This document shows positions 17,627 to 26,113 of a stretch of 64,000 nt of DNA, in pieces. The notes under the pieces are model-generated. The model was not told where the DNA came from and searched no databases. It was given only the letters and a program-made list of their open reading frames with translations. Source of the stretch: Flavobacterium subsaxonicum WB 4.1-42 = DSM 21790 (GTDB lineage: Bacteria; Bacteroidota; Bacteroidia; Flavobacteriales; Flavobacteriaceae); NCBI RefSeq assembly GCF_000422725.1, contig NZ_KE383909.1, positions 413,230-477,229 on the forward strand, given 5' to 3'. The translations under genes and the position numbers were made by a program. Position 1 is the stretch's first letter; every line of letters begins with the position of its first letter.

Positions 17627-18421
17627 ATGGATTTAGGATTAAAAGGAAAAGTGGTTGTAGTATCGGGATCGGCTGGGAAAGAGGGCAGCATTGGCGTGAC
17701 AATAATAAACAGGCTTGCCGCCGAAGGGGCTATACCGGTGCTGCTTGACCATAACGAAAGAGGTGCTGCTTATGCCGATATACTTAAAGCTAACGGAACG
17801 AATGCACTATTTTGTAAAACAGATGTAACCGATGCAAAGCAAGTAGAAGCGGCTGTTGATAAAATAATACAAAAGTACGGCTGTATAGATATAGTGATTA
17901 ATAACGTAGGCCTTAATGATGGTGTAGGCCTCGATGCATCTTACGAGGAATTTATTAATTCGCTTAAACTCAATTTGGGGAGTTATTTTTTACTTGTAAA
18001 ATATGTTTTGCCACACCTAAAAAACTCAAAGGGTAACATTCTTAATATAGGATCTAAAGTAGCGTTAACCGGCCAGGGAGGCACATCTGGGTATGCTGCG
18101 GCAAAAGGCGGAGTATTAGCACTTACCCGCGAATGGGCCGTTGATTTAATACAATATGGCATTCGCTCTAATGCAATAATTGTTGCCGAAAGTTACACAC
18201 CTGCTTATGATGATTGGCTTAAAACCCTCCCGGACGGCGATGCTGCACTAGCAAAAATTAAAAAGAATATTCCTTTTGAAGTCCGCATGACACGCCCTGA
18301 AGAAATTGCAGATACTGCCTTGTTTATAATATCAAACAAATCATCGCATACTACCGGGCAATTTGTATTTGTAGATGGTGGCTATGTGCATTTAGACAGG
18401 GCATTAATTAATGATTTATAG
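17627..18421 (+). CDS. SDR-family oxidoreductase (probable sugar dehydrogenase)
   Basis: A 264-residue short-chain dehydrogenase. The cofactor loop is SGSAGKEGSIG near residue 14, a longer variant of the usual TGxxxGxG. NNVG, the catalytic Ser-containing IGSKVALTG and the YAAAKGG (YxxxK) motif are present. It follows the zinc dehydrogenase by 11 nt and precedes the lactonase by 9 nt. An NAD(P)-dependent aldose 1-dehydrogenase that makes L-fucono- or L-galactonolactone would fit its position directly before a lactonase. The substrate is inferred; family membership is firm. Confidence 0.85.
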   Translation: MDLGLKGKVVVVSGSAGKEGSIGVTIINRLAAEGAIPVLLDHNERGAAYADILKANGTNALFCKTDVTDAKQVEAAVDKIIQKYGCIDIVINNVGLNDGVGLDASYEEFINSLKLNLGSYFLLVKYVLPHLKNSKGNILNIGSKVALTGQGGTSGYAAAKGGVLALTREWAVDLIQYGIRSNAIIVAESYTPAYDDWLKTLPDGDAALAKIKKNIPFEVRMTRPEEIADTALFIISNKSSHTTGQFVFVDGGYVHLDRALINDL

Positions 18422-18430
18422 TTAGTAGCA

Positions 18431-19267
18431 ATGCACCAACGAATAGACTCCCACCAGCATTTTTGGAAATTCGATCCCATTAAGGATGCGTGGATTGATG
18501 AATCGATGCATAAAATAAGGAAAGATTTTTTACCGGCTGATTTACTTCCTCTATTAAATGACAATCAATTTTCAGGTTGTATGGCGGTACAATCAGCACA
18601 AACTGAAAGTGAGACAGAATTTCTGCTCAATCTGGCCACAAAACACTCTTTTATTAAAGGTGTAGTAGGCTATGTAAATTTATTAGATAAAAATATACGC
18701 GAAAGACTGGAGCATTTTTCCAATAAAAAAAAGCTAAAAGGCTTTAGGCATATCATTCAGGGGGAGCCTGATGGTTTTATGTTGCGCGAAGATTTCAGGA
18801 ACGGGATAAGTGCATTAAAAGAATATAATTATACCTATGATATTTTAATATACCATCATCAACTTCGTGATGCCATTAAGCTTGTGAAGCATTTTCCTAA
18901 CCAGCCGTTTGTGTTTGATCATATTGCTAAGCCCGATTTAAAAACGGGTAATATAGCCACATGGAAAGAGAATATTAAAGAACTTGCCCAGACACAAAAT
19001 GTATTTTGTAAAGTATCGGGTATGGTTACAGAGGCGCATTGGGATACCTGGATCGCTGATGATTTAAAACCCTGCCTTGATGTGGTTTTTGAAAATTTTA
19101 CTGCAGATAGAATAATGTTTGGGTCTGATTGGCCGGTATGCAATCTTGCGGCCAATTATGCCAAGGTGGTACAAATCATACATGATTATATGGCTCAATT
19201 ATCACAAAAAGAAAAGGAACAGGTTTGGTTTAAAAATGCACAGGTATTTTATAATCTTGATTTATAA
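18431..19267 (+). CDS. amidohydrolase-family sugar lactonase (L-fuconolactonase type)
   Basis: A 278-residue TIM-barrel hydrolase of the COG3618 amidohydrolase group. The metal-binding start RIDSHQHFWKFD, the middle FRHIIQGEPDGF, the FVFDHIAKP segment and the end signature RIMFGSDWPVCNL are those of L-fuconolactonase and L-rhamnonolactonase proteins. The reaction is opening of an aldonolactone to the aldonic acid in the cytoplasm. It sits between an SDR dehydrogenase and a UxaB homologue, giving the order oxidise, open the ring, process the acid. Whether fuconolactone or L-galactonolactone is preferred cannot be read from sequence. Confidence 0.88.
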   Translation: MHQRIDSHQHFWKFDPIKDAWIDESMHKIRKDFLPADLLPLLNDNQFSGCMAVQSAQTESETEFLLNLATKHSFIKGVVGYVNLLDKNIRERLEHFSNKKKLKGFRHIIQGEPDGFMLREDFRNGISALKEYNYTYDILIYHHQLRDAIKLVKHFPNQPFVFDHIAKPDLKTGNIATWKENIKELAQTQNVFCKVSGMVTEAHWDTWIADDLKPCLDVVFENFTADRIMFGSDWPVCNLAANYAKVVQIIHDYMAQLSQKEKEQVWFKNAQVFYNLDL

Positions 19268-19302
19268 ATATTGTCTGTCTATGGCTAATCACAATCGAAA
19301 CC

Positions 19303-20760
19303 ATGAAAAGATTAAAAAGGTCAGAAAATTATACTCAAAAACTACCTATAAAAATAGTGCAGTTTGGGGATGGTAATTTCATTAGGGGATTCGCCGATTA
19401 CATTGTAGATAAACTAAATGCAGAGGCAGATTTTAATGCTGGTGTTGCCGTAGTTAAAGCCAGGGCGGGCGGGTCTATACAATTATTGCAAGATCAGGAT
19501 GGTTTGTTTACACTTTTAACTAAAGGCATAAGCCAGGGTATACCTGTAGAGCACACAAGGATTATATCGTGTATTCAAAAAGCTATTAATCCATATGAAG
19601 ATTATAATGCTTATCGGGATTTAGCAAAAGAGGAAGAGTTAATTATTTTATTATCTAATACTACCGAAGCCGGTATTGTTTTTAACGAAAATGATACTTT
19701 ACTTACAGGGCATCCGCATCAAAGCTTTCCCGCAAAAGTAACAGCACTGCTTTATGAACGATTTTTATATTTCGAAGGAGATAATACCAAAGGATTAACC
19801 CTGTTACCGTTAGAACTTATAGCTAATAATGGCGATGTATTGAAAAAAATCATACTACAATATGTAAATTTATGGCAGTTGGGCAATGCATTTACAACAT
19901 GGATAAACGAGTATAATTATTTTCATAATACATTAGTAGACCGTATTGTGCCCGGTTATCCTAAGGATGATGTAACTACGTACATAGAAAAATTAGGATA
20001 TGAAGATACCTTAATGACAGTATCTGAGACATTCCTGTTTTGGGCTATACAAGCCGATGAAGTGTTATTACAAAAAATTCTGTTTAATGCTATTAACGAA
20101 AACATTCTGGTAGTTAAAGATATCGAGCCATACAGGGTGCGCAAAGTGCGAATACTTAACGGTGCACATACGCTTATGGTACCCCTATCATTATTAGATG
20201 GAAATGAAACGGTTAAACAATCTATAGACAATAATTTTATAGGTCTCTTTATAAAAGAGGCTGTTTACCAGGAAATAAATCCAACGATAAACCTGCCGGA
20301 AACAGAATTAACTATTTTTTCTGACGAGGTATTCGACCGATTTCGCAATCCATTTATACATCACAAACTTTCGAGCATTGCTTTAAATTCTATTTCAAAA
20401 TTTAAGGTAAGAGTATTGCCGGTCATACTGGATTATTTGGCAAAATATAATACGCTGCCATTGCGGTTAACCTTTGCATTCGCTTGTCTGCTTCGTTTTT
20501 ATAAAGGAGATTGGAATGGTAACACCCTACCAATACAGGACGATTTTAAAATTATAAACATTTTTAAACATGCCTGGGATGCAGACAGTATTGATGAAAC
20601 GGTGAGTTATATTTTAAGCCAGACATTGCTTTGGGATACTGATCTTTTAATAGTTGATTCTTTAAAAAAGCAGCTGATTACAGCTTTGCAATGTTTAGAA
20701 AATAATGGATCTATTGAAGAAGCCTTCATCGCCTATAAATTAATAACGCTCCCTAAATAA
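19303..20760 (+). CDS. uxaB: tagaturonate reductase / altronate oxidoreductase family (UxaB)
   Basis: A 485-residue member of the polyol (mannitol-type) dehydrogenase family. The N-terminal NAD motif reads KIVQFGDGNFIRGFADYIVD; the VKARAGGSIQLLQDQDG region and the RVRKVRILNGAHT segment are typical of tagaturonate reductase. UxaB interconverts D-tagaturonate and D-altronate. The usual partners UxaC, KdgK and KdgA are not in the window, so standard galacturonate catabolism is not encoded here. Paired with an LgoD-like dehydrogenase and a UxaA homologue, it could epimerise L-galactonate (or 6-deoxy-L-galactonate, i.e. L-fuconate) at C5. It is the last gene of the susC operon. Confidence 0.85.
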   Translation: MKRLKRSENYTQKLPIKIVQFGDGNFIRGFADYIVDKLNAEADFNAGVAVVKARAGGSIQLLQDQDGLFTLLTKGISQGIPVEHTRIISCIQKAINPYEDYNAYRDLAKEEELIILLSNTTEAGIVFNENDTLLTGHPHQSFPAKVTALLYERFLYFEGDNTKGLTLLPLELIANNGDVLKKIILQYVNLWQLGNAFTTWINEYNYFHNTLVDRIVPGYPKDDVTTYIEKLGYEDTLMTVSETFLFWAIQADEVLLQKILFNAINENILVVKDIEPYRVRKVRILNGAHTLMVPLSLLDGNETVKQSIDNNFIGLFIKEAVYQEINPTINLPETELTIFSDEVFDRFRNPFIHHKLSSIALNSISKFKVRVLPVILDYLAKYNTLPLRLTFAFACLLRFYKGDWNGNTLPIQDDFKIINIFKHAWDADSIDETVSYILSQTLLWDTDLLIVDSLKKQLITALQCLENNGSIEEAFIAYKLITLPK

Positions 20761-20780
20761 ATATTTAAAGAGCGTTATTA
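20741..20780. terminator. bidirectional terminator between convergent operons
   Basis: TAATAACGCTC (20741-20751) pairs exactly with GAGCGTTATTA (20770-20780) across an 18-nt loop. The left arm overlaps the end of the uxaB gene, and the right arm lies 21 nt from the stop of the opposing FAH gene. It can serve both convergent operons. Confidence 0.6.
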
Positions 20781-20800
20781 CTGCAATAGATAGTAAAAAT

Positions 20801-21655
20801 CTATTGTTTTGTATAGGCTTTTACATGTTGTTTGCTCGATCCTAATCCGTCTATACCCAACTCTACCACATCGCCTTCATTCAAATACCAGGGTTCTGGT
20901 TTCATACCTAAACCTACACCTGCAGGAGTTCCTGTTGTAATAACATCGCCGGGTAAAAGTGTCATGAACTGGCTAATATAACTTACTAAAAACGGAATAT
21001 TAAAAATTAAGTTAGCTGTATTACCGTCCTGTACTTTATTTCCGTTTACGGTAAGCCAAAGCCTTAGGTTATGTACATCTTCAATTTCATCTGGTGTGGC
21101 AATAAATGGGCCCAGCGGAGCAAAAGTGTCGCAGCTTTTGCCCTTAACCCATTGCCCGTTGCGCTCTATTTGAAATTCACGCTCGCTGTAATCATTATGC
21201 AATACGTATCCGGCAACGTGATTTAAAGCATCTTCCTCACTCACGTAACTTGCTTTTTTGCCAATAACCAGTGCGAGTTCCACTTCCCAATCAGTTTTTT
21301 TACTGTTTTTAGGTATGATAACATTATCATTAGGTCCTACAATGGCAGATGTTGCCTTGAAAAACAAAATAGGCTCAGTAGGTATTTCGGCATCCGTTTC
21401 TTTAGCATGGTCAATATAATTAAGGCCAACACATACCAGTTTAGATGGCCTTGCCATAGCGGCACCTAGGCGCGTTGTTTTAGCAACTTCACTAAGCCCG
21501 CCTTTTTCAATATCTTTTTGTAATTGATTAATAGCATCGTCTGCAAAAAAAGCTTCATTATAATCATTAACCAGGTGCGATACATCATACCAAGTGTCAT
21601 TAATGATAACGCCCGGTTTTTCCTGTCCTTCGGCTCCAAATCGTATTAGTTTCAT
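20801..21655 (-). CDS. fumarylacetoacetate hydrolase-family protein (2,4-diketo-3-deoxy-L-fuconate hydrolase type)
   Basis: A 284-residue FAH-family hydrolase. The C-terminal catalytic domain (from about residue 70) has LVCVGLNYIDHAKE, the metal-binding acidic set around DWEVELALVIGK, NDYSERE and the TTGTPAGVG turn. In oxidative L-fucose and L-rhamnose pathways members hydrolyse 2,4-diketo-3-deoxy acids to pyruvate and lactate. It lies 14 nt downstream of an SDR gene that would make the diketo acid, in the operon lutA-lutB-lutC-fucP-uxaA-SDR-FAH. The coupling to LutABC supports lactate as a product. Acylpyruvase activity is the generic alternative. Confidence 0.85.
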   Translation of the reverse strand: MKLIRFGAEGQEKPGVIINDTWYDVSHLVNDYNEAFFADDAINQLQKDIEKGGLSEVAKTTRLGAAMARPSKLVCVGLNYIDHAKETDAEIPTEPILFFKATSAIVGPNDNVIIPKNSKKTDWEVELALVIGKKASYVSEEDALNHVAGYVLHNDYSEREFQIERNGQWVKGKSCDTFAPLGPFIATPDEIEDVHNLRLWLTVNGNKVQDGNTANLIFNIPFLVSYISQFMTLLPGDVITTGTPAGVGLGMKPEPWYLNEGDVVELGIDGLGSSKQHVKAYTKQ

Positions 21656-21669
21656 ATAAATGTATATGT

Positions 21670-22434
21670 TTAGTTGTTAAGGGTAGTAAAACCACCATCA
21701 ATAGGGTAATCTACGCCGGTAATAAAACCGGCCTCGTTGCTGCAAAGATACAAAGCAAGTGCTGCAATTTCTTCGGGTTCTGCCATACGGCCAATAGGCT
21801 GCGTTTTAGATAATTTTTCGAACATTTCTTCAACGTTATCAGGATAATTTTTTTGCAAAAAGCCATCAACAAAAGGTGTGTGTACCCTTGCTGGGGAAAT
21901 TGAGTTACAACGAATGTTCTCGCTAATGTAATCTTTTGCGACGCTCATGGTCATGGCTTTAACAGCCCCTTTTGCAGTACTATAGGCAAACCTGTCTGGT
22001 ATACCTACTAATGCTGCGATAGATGCCATATTAATAATAACGCCGCCGCCGGCTGCACGCAATTGCGGTATAGCTGCATGCAGGCAGTTGTAAACTCCTT
22101 TTACATTGATGCGGATTACCCTGTCAAAATCATCTTCAGGAGTGGTATCTGCCTTGCCTATATGGGCAACACCAGCGTTATTTACAAGTATATTAATAGC
22201 ACCAATTTTAATAAAAGTTTCTAAAACAGCCTGCTGGTTAGACACGTCACATACATGAGCAAACGCTTTGTTATTGTTATTAGTAATTTCTGATACTGTA
22301 CCTGCGGCTTGTTCTTCGCTAATTTCTATAACATGAACTTCGGCGCCCTGTTTAGCGAGCAATACCGCTATAGCTTTACCAATACCACTACCGGCACCGG
22401 TTACTACCGCTTTTTTATTTTTTAATGAAAACAT
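21670..22434 (-). CDS. SDR-family dehydrogenase (2-keto-3-deoxy-L-fuconate dehydrogenase type)
   Basis: A 254-residue classical SDR with TGAGSGIGKAIA, NNAGVAH, the NMASIAALVG Ser region and YSTAKGAVK (YxxxK), ending with the usual IDGG. It lies 14 nt upstream of the FAH hydrolase and 90 nt downstream of the UxaA homologue, so the order fits dehydration, C4 oxidation, C-C cleavage. Known 2-keto-3-deoxy-L-fuconate 4-dehydrogenases are SDRs of this size. The assignment is inferred from family and position. Confidence 0.85.
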   Translation of the reverse strand: MFSLKNKKAVVTGAGSGIGKAIAVLLAKQGAEVHVIEISEEQAAGTVSEITNNNNKAFAHVCDVSNQQAVLETFIKIGAINILVNNAGVAHIGKADTTPEDDFDRVIRINVKGVYNCLHAAIPQLRAAGGGVIINMASIAALVGIPDRFAYSTAKGAVKAMTMSVAKDYISENIRCNSISPARVHTPFVDGFLQKNYPDNVEEMFEKLSKTQPIGRMAEPEEIAALALYLCSNEAGFITGVDYPIDGGFTTLNN

Positions 22435-22524
22435 TTTATTATGTTTAAAGTTTAAAAGTCATAAAGTCAAAAGTCTTATACACGGATTAATTTAAAATTT
22501 ATAATTCAGCATTTAAAATAATAT

Positions 22525-24165
22525 CTACAAGGAAACGCCCCGTTTCCACGGAATAAAATCGTCTTGGTTAAGTTGTACCGCTTTAGGTATTTCTTCGCCA
22601 CTGGCTACCTTAATGCAATACTCTAAAATATCTTCACCCATTTGGGTTATGGTTTTATCGCCACTAATAATCGGCCCGGTATCAATATCAATAATATCGC
22701 TCATCCTGTTAGCTAAAATAGAATTTGTAGCGACTTTTATAGTAGGGCAGACAGGGTTACCAGTAGGCGTACCTAAGCCTGTTGTAAACAGTATTAATGT
22801 AGCGCCCGATGCTGCTTTACCTGTAGTAGCCTCAACATCATTACCGGGTGTACATACCAGGCTCAGTCCTGGTTTTGTAGCAGGCTCTGTATAATCAAGT
22901 ACATCTACCACTGGCGATGACCCTGCCTTACGGGCAGCCCCAGCCGACTTTATAGCATCGGTAATTAAGCCGTCTTTAATATTACCCGGCGAAGGGTTCA
23001 TGTAAAAACCGGACCCTACTTTATGCGCAAGTTCATCATAGTCAGTCATTAACCTGATAAACTTTTCAGCAGTGGCACGATCTACAGACCGGTCTATCAT
23101 TTCCTGCTCTACACCACACAGTTCAGGGAACTCAGCCGAGAGCACTTTGGCACCAAGCCCTACCAGTAAATCGGCACAATGGCCTACTGCAGGATTAGCA
23201 GATATGCCGCTAAAACCGTCACTGCCGCCGCATTTAACCCCTACAGTTAGTTTATTTAAAGTAGCAGGGGCACGTTCAATCTTATTAATTTCGATTAGGC
23301 CTTTAAAAGTATCGCGAATGGCCTGTTGTATCATTTGTTCTTCGCTTTGCGCTTTTTGCTGTTCGAAAACAAAATATGGTTTGTCAAAGTTGGGGTTGCG
23401 CCTTAGTAATTCGTCCTTGAAATCGTTAAGCTGTAAGTGCTGGCACCCCAGGCTTAACACAGTAACACCTGCAACATTAGGATGATCGGCATAGGAGGCC
23501 AACAACCTGCTTAACGTTTCAGAATCCTGCCTTGTACCGCCGCAGCCACCGGTATGGTTTAAAAATTTAATGCCATCGACATTTTTAAACGTGCGTTTGG
23601 CTTTCAATTCGTTATTGGGTACTAAGGATATATTATCGATACTTTCGCCACTTTCCAATGCTTTTACAAGGCTGTGCGTATATGATTTATATTTATCATC
23701 TACAGCATATCCAAGTTCGCTGTAAAGCGATTCTTTAATAATGCTCAGGTTACGGTTCTCGCAAAAAACGGTAGGTATAAATAACCAGTAATTGGCGGTG
23801 CCGACTACACCGTTTTTACGATGGTAGCCATTAAAAGTACGGTGGCTAAAATGGCTTACATCCGGCGCTTCCCATTTAAAGTTAACATCGCGATAAGCGT
23901 AAGGTTCGGCAGCATGTTTGGTATTATCTACGTTCATCCGTGCACCTTGTAGTACATCATACTGCACTTTGCCTACTAAAACACCGTACATGAAAACTTC
24001 GTTGCCCGCATGCATATCCTGCATAAACAGCTTATGCTTTGCAGGTATGGTTTCGGTAGTAGTATAGGTCTCGCCTTCAAAAAATAGTTGAGTGCCTTTA
24101 GGTAAATCCTGTAGAGCCACCAATACATTATCGGCTCTATTTATTTTAATTACTAAATGTTTCAT
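22525..24165 (-). CDS. uxaA: altronate dehydratase family (UxaA-like; candidate sugar-acid dehydratase)
   Basis: A 546-residue UxaA-family dehydratase. It has the small N-terminal SAF domain (about residues 1-95, MKHLVIKINRADNVLVAL onward) and the large catalytic domain with TANYWLFIP, NHTGGCGGTRQDSE, LGCQH, VGVKCGGSDGFSGI and FTTGLGTPTGNP (Fe-S/metal-binding cysteines). I chose the ATG at 24165, 2 nt after the fucP stop, over an upstream start at 24252 inside fucP. UxaA dehydrates D-altronate to 2-keto-3-deoxygluconate. L-Fuconate has the same configuration at C2-C4, so direct dehydration of L-fuconate is chemically plausible. This is the only dehydratase in the cluster. Confidence 0.88.
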   Translation of the reverse strand: MKHLVIKINRADNVLVALQDLPKGTQLFFEGETYTTTETIPAKHKLFMQDMHAGNEVFMYGVLVGKVQYDVLQGARMNVDNTKHAAEPYAYRDVNFKWEAPDVSHFSHRTFNGYHRKNGVVGTANYWLFIPTVFCENRNLSIIKESLYSELGYAVDDKYKSYTHSLVKALESGESIDNISLVPNNELKAKRTFKNVDGIKFLNHTGGCGGTRQDSETLSRLLASYADHPNVAGVTVLSLGCQHLQLNDFKDELLRRNPNFDKPYFVFEQQKAQSEEQMIQQAIRDTFKGLIEINKIERAPATLNKLTVGVKCGGSDGFSGISANPAVGHCADLLVGLGAKVLSAEFPELCGVEQEMIDRSVDRATAEKFIRLMTDYDELAHKVGSGFYMNPSPGNIKDGLITDAIKSAGAARKAGSSPVVDVLDYTEPATKPGLSLVCTPGNDVEATTGKAASGATLILFTTGLGTPTGNPVCPTIKVATNSILANRMSDIIDIDTGPIISGDKTITQMGEDILEYCIKVASGEEIPKAVQLNQDDFIPWKRGVSL

Positions 24166-24167
24166 TA

Positions 24168-25478
24168 TTAAGTTGTTTCTAAAGCAATGTTGATTTCTAC
24201 CGCAGTAGGGTTCCATTTTTTCCACCCGAATATAAATACCACTAAAAAGCAAATTAATGGTACTATATAACCGTATTGAATGTTTCCGGTAACATCTGAA
24301 ATATAACCCAGTCCCAATGGCAGGATAGCACCGCCTACAATCGACATTACTATAAGCGATGAACCTAATTTGGTATCTTTACCCAATCCTGAAATTCCCA
24401 TTGAAAATATAGTGGGAAACATAATAGACATAAAAAAGGCAATGCCTATTAGTGCATAAACCGTTATAATGCCGCTACCAAAAATAGCTACAACGGTTAA
24501 CGCTATACTAGCAAATGCATAAAGCATGAGCAGGCGGTTGGGAGCAATAAATTTCAGGATAAACGTACCCGCAAAACGGCCTAACATAAAGGCTAAGCCC
24601 GCCGCACCCGCATACCAGCTGGCCTGTTGCTCACTAATACTAGCCGATGTTGTTACAAAACGTATAAAAAAGCTAAGTACGGAAACCTGTGCACCTACAT
24701 AAAAAAACTGTGCTATAATAGCCCATGATAAATGGCTGTGGCGCATGGCATGTTTTATATTAGACCCTTCAATTTCTTCTTTATTTTCTTTAATATCGGG
24801 AAGTTTGGTACATATAAAAAATACGATTATAAGTATAATAGCAACACCAAGAGTCAAATATGGGCCTTTAACGCTGCTGGCTTCTTCAATAAGATAGGCT
24901 TCTTTATCCGATGGCAGCATTGCAGCCAGCTGAACCTCGCTGTAGTTGGTGCCCGACAGTATAAAGTTACCGCCAATTACAGGTGCTAAAAACGCAGCTA
25001 ACCCGTTAAATGACTGTGAAAAATTTAAACGTTGTGTTGCGGTTTCCGGCTTGCCTAAAATGGTAATATAAGGGTTTGCGGCCGTTTCAAGAAATGTTAG
25101 TCCGCAGGCTATAATAAACAAAGCTCCTAAAAAGAAGATGTACTGCCGGGTATCTGCTGCTGGTAAAAACAAAAATGACCCAATAGCAAACAGGATTAAG
25201 CCAAATATAATACCGCTTTTGTAACCGTATTTTCGCATAAAGTAACCCGCAGGCAGTGCCATGACAAAGTAGGCTATAAAAACCGAAAAATCTACAAAGG
25301 CTGTCTCCAGGTCAGTTAATCTAAATGCTTTTTTAAGGTGTGGAATAAGCACCGGGTCAAGGTTGTGGATAAACCCCCAGAAAAAGAATAGGCTGGTAAC
25401 CAATATTAAAGGGAAATGATAGCCCTTTTTTTTGGCTGTGGCTTTTATGGTAAATTTTGTATGTGAAGTATGGCTCAT
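24168..25478 (-). CDS. fucP: L-fucose permease, MFS family
   Basis: A 436-residue inner-membrane major facilitator with about 12 helices. FucP hallmarks are FFFWGFIHNLDPVLIPHLKKAF (proton-coupling Asp in helix 1) and LTFLETAANPYITILG (the helix-4 Glu). These two acidic residues are the ones used in the H+/L-fucose symporter of E. coli, which also accepts L-galactose and D-arabinose. The gene is in the lut-fuc operon, 26 nt after lutC and 2 nt before uxaA. It would bring in fucose released in the periplasm by the GH95 enzyme. Confidence 0.92.
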   Translation of the reverse strand: MSHTSHTKFTIKATAKKKGYHFPLILVTSLFFFWGFIHNLDPVLIPHLKKAFRLTDLETAFVDFSVFIAYFVMALPAGYFMRKYGYKSGIIFGLILFAIGSFLFLPAADTRQYIFFLGALFIIACGLTFLETAANPYITILGKPETATQRLNFSQSFNGLAAFLAPVIGGNFILSGTNYSEVQLAAMLPSDKEAYLIEEASSVKGPYLTLGVAIILIIVFFICTKLPDIKENKEEIEGSNIKHAMRHSHLSWAIIAQFFYVGAQVSVLSFFIRFVTTSASISEQQASWYAGAAGLAFMLGRFAGTFILKFIAPNRLLMLYAFASIALTVVAIFGSGIITVYALIGIAFFMSIMFPTIFSMGISGLGKDTKLGSSLIVMSIVGGAILPLGLGYISDVTGNIQYGYIVPLICFLVVFIFGWKKWNPTAVEINIALETT

Positions 25479-25504
25479 GTGTGTTTTACTTGTTTATGGC
25501 TTTT

Positions 25505-26113
25505 TTAGTAGGACGCCTGCCCTGTAATAAATACATCAAGGCTGCGAGAACCATGCGCCCCTATAACTAATGACTGCTCGATATCTGCAGTTTTAGACGG
25601 GCCTGAGATAAACACACCGTACCCATAATCCTGATTGTTTATCATAGAGTATGCCTGCTGTAAAGAAGCTACAATAGACGATTCTTTAATGATGAGTATA
25701 AGGTGCTGGGTTATAAAAGGCAACACACGATGGTGCAATAACTCATCAGTAATCCAGATGGCACCGTTTTCAGCTACTCCAAAGGGCGCGTCTAAAATGG
25801 TAAGATCCACATTTTCCAACTCATGCGGAATTTGCTTGTCTAAATCGTTATTTAATAAAAGCGTTCCTACATTTTTTAAAGACTTATTATTTGTAATGAT
25901 TCGTATAGCCGATGGAAAGTGAGTGCTTATAAACTGCTCTATTTCACTAATGATACTAATTTGGTGTACAGCACCGCCAATAAGTGTTACGTTTTCTATA
26001 AAACGGTTGGTTAAGTTATAACCACTTTCTGGTGTATATAGGCCAATAGGTAAAGGTTGGGGATCTGGCTTATTTGCCGCAATAGCAGCTAAAATATCAT
26101 TTTTGCTACTCAT
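25505..26113 (-). CDS. lutC: lactate utilization protein C (LutC/YkgG family)
   Basis: A 202-residue LUD-domain protein (DUF162) with the pattern from NVTLIGGAVHQI to a C-terminal VFISGPSKTADIEQSLVIGAHGS motif. LutC, with LutA and LutB, oxidises L-lactate to pyruvate at the membrane or in the cytoplasm. Its start overlaps the end of lutB by 8 nt, showing coupling. It is the third gene of the lutABC set and is followed by fucP. Its presence in a fucose cluster points to lactate as an end product of the pathway. Confidence 0.92.
   Translation of the reverse strand: MSSKNDILAAIAANKPDPQPLPIGLYTPESGYNLTNRFIENVTLIGGAVHQISIISEIEQFISTHFPSAIRIITNNKSLKNVGTLLLNNDLDKQIPHELENVDLTILDAPFGVAENGAIWITDELLHHRVLPFITQHLILIIKESSIVASLQQAYSMINNQDYGYGVFISGPSKTADIEQSLVIGAHGSRSLDVFITGQASY

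Noticed and set aside
19303-24165. UxaB and UxaA as a plain galacturonate pathway
   Set aside because: No uronate isomerase (uxaC), KDG kinase or aldolase is present, while fucP, a fuconolactonase-type gene, FAH hydrolase and LutABC are. It is kept as an alternative use, not as the main reading.
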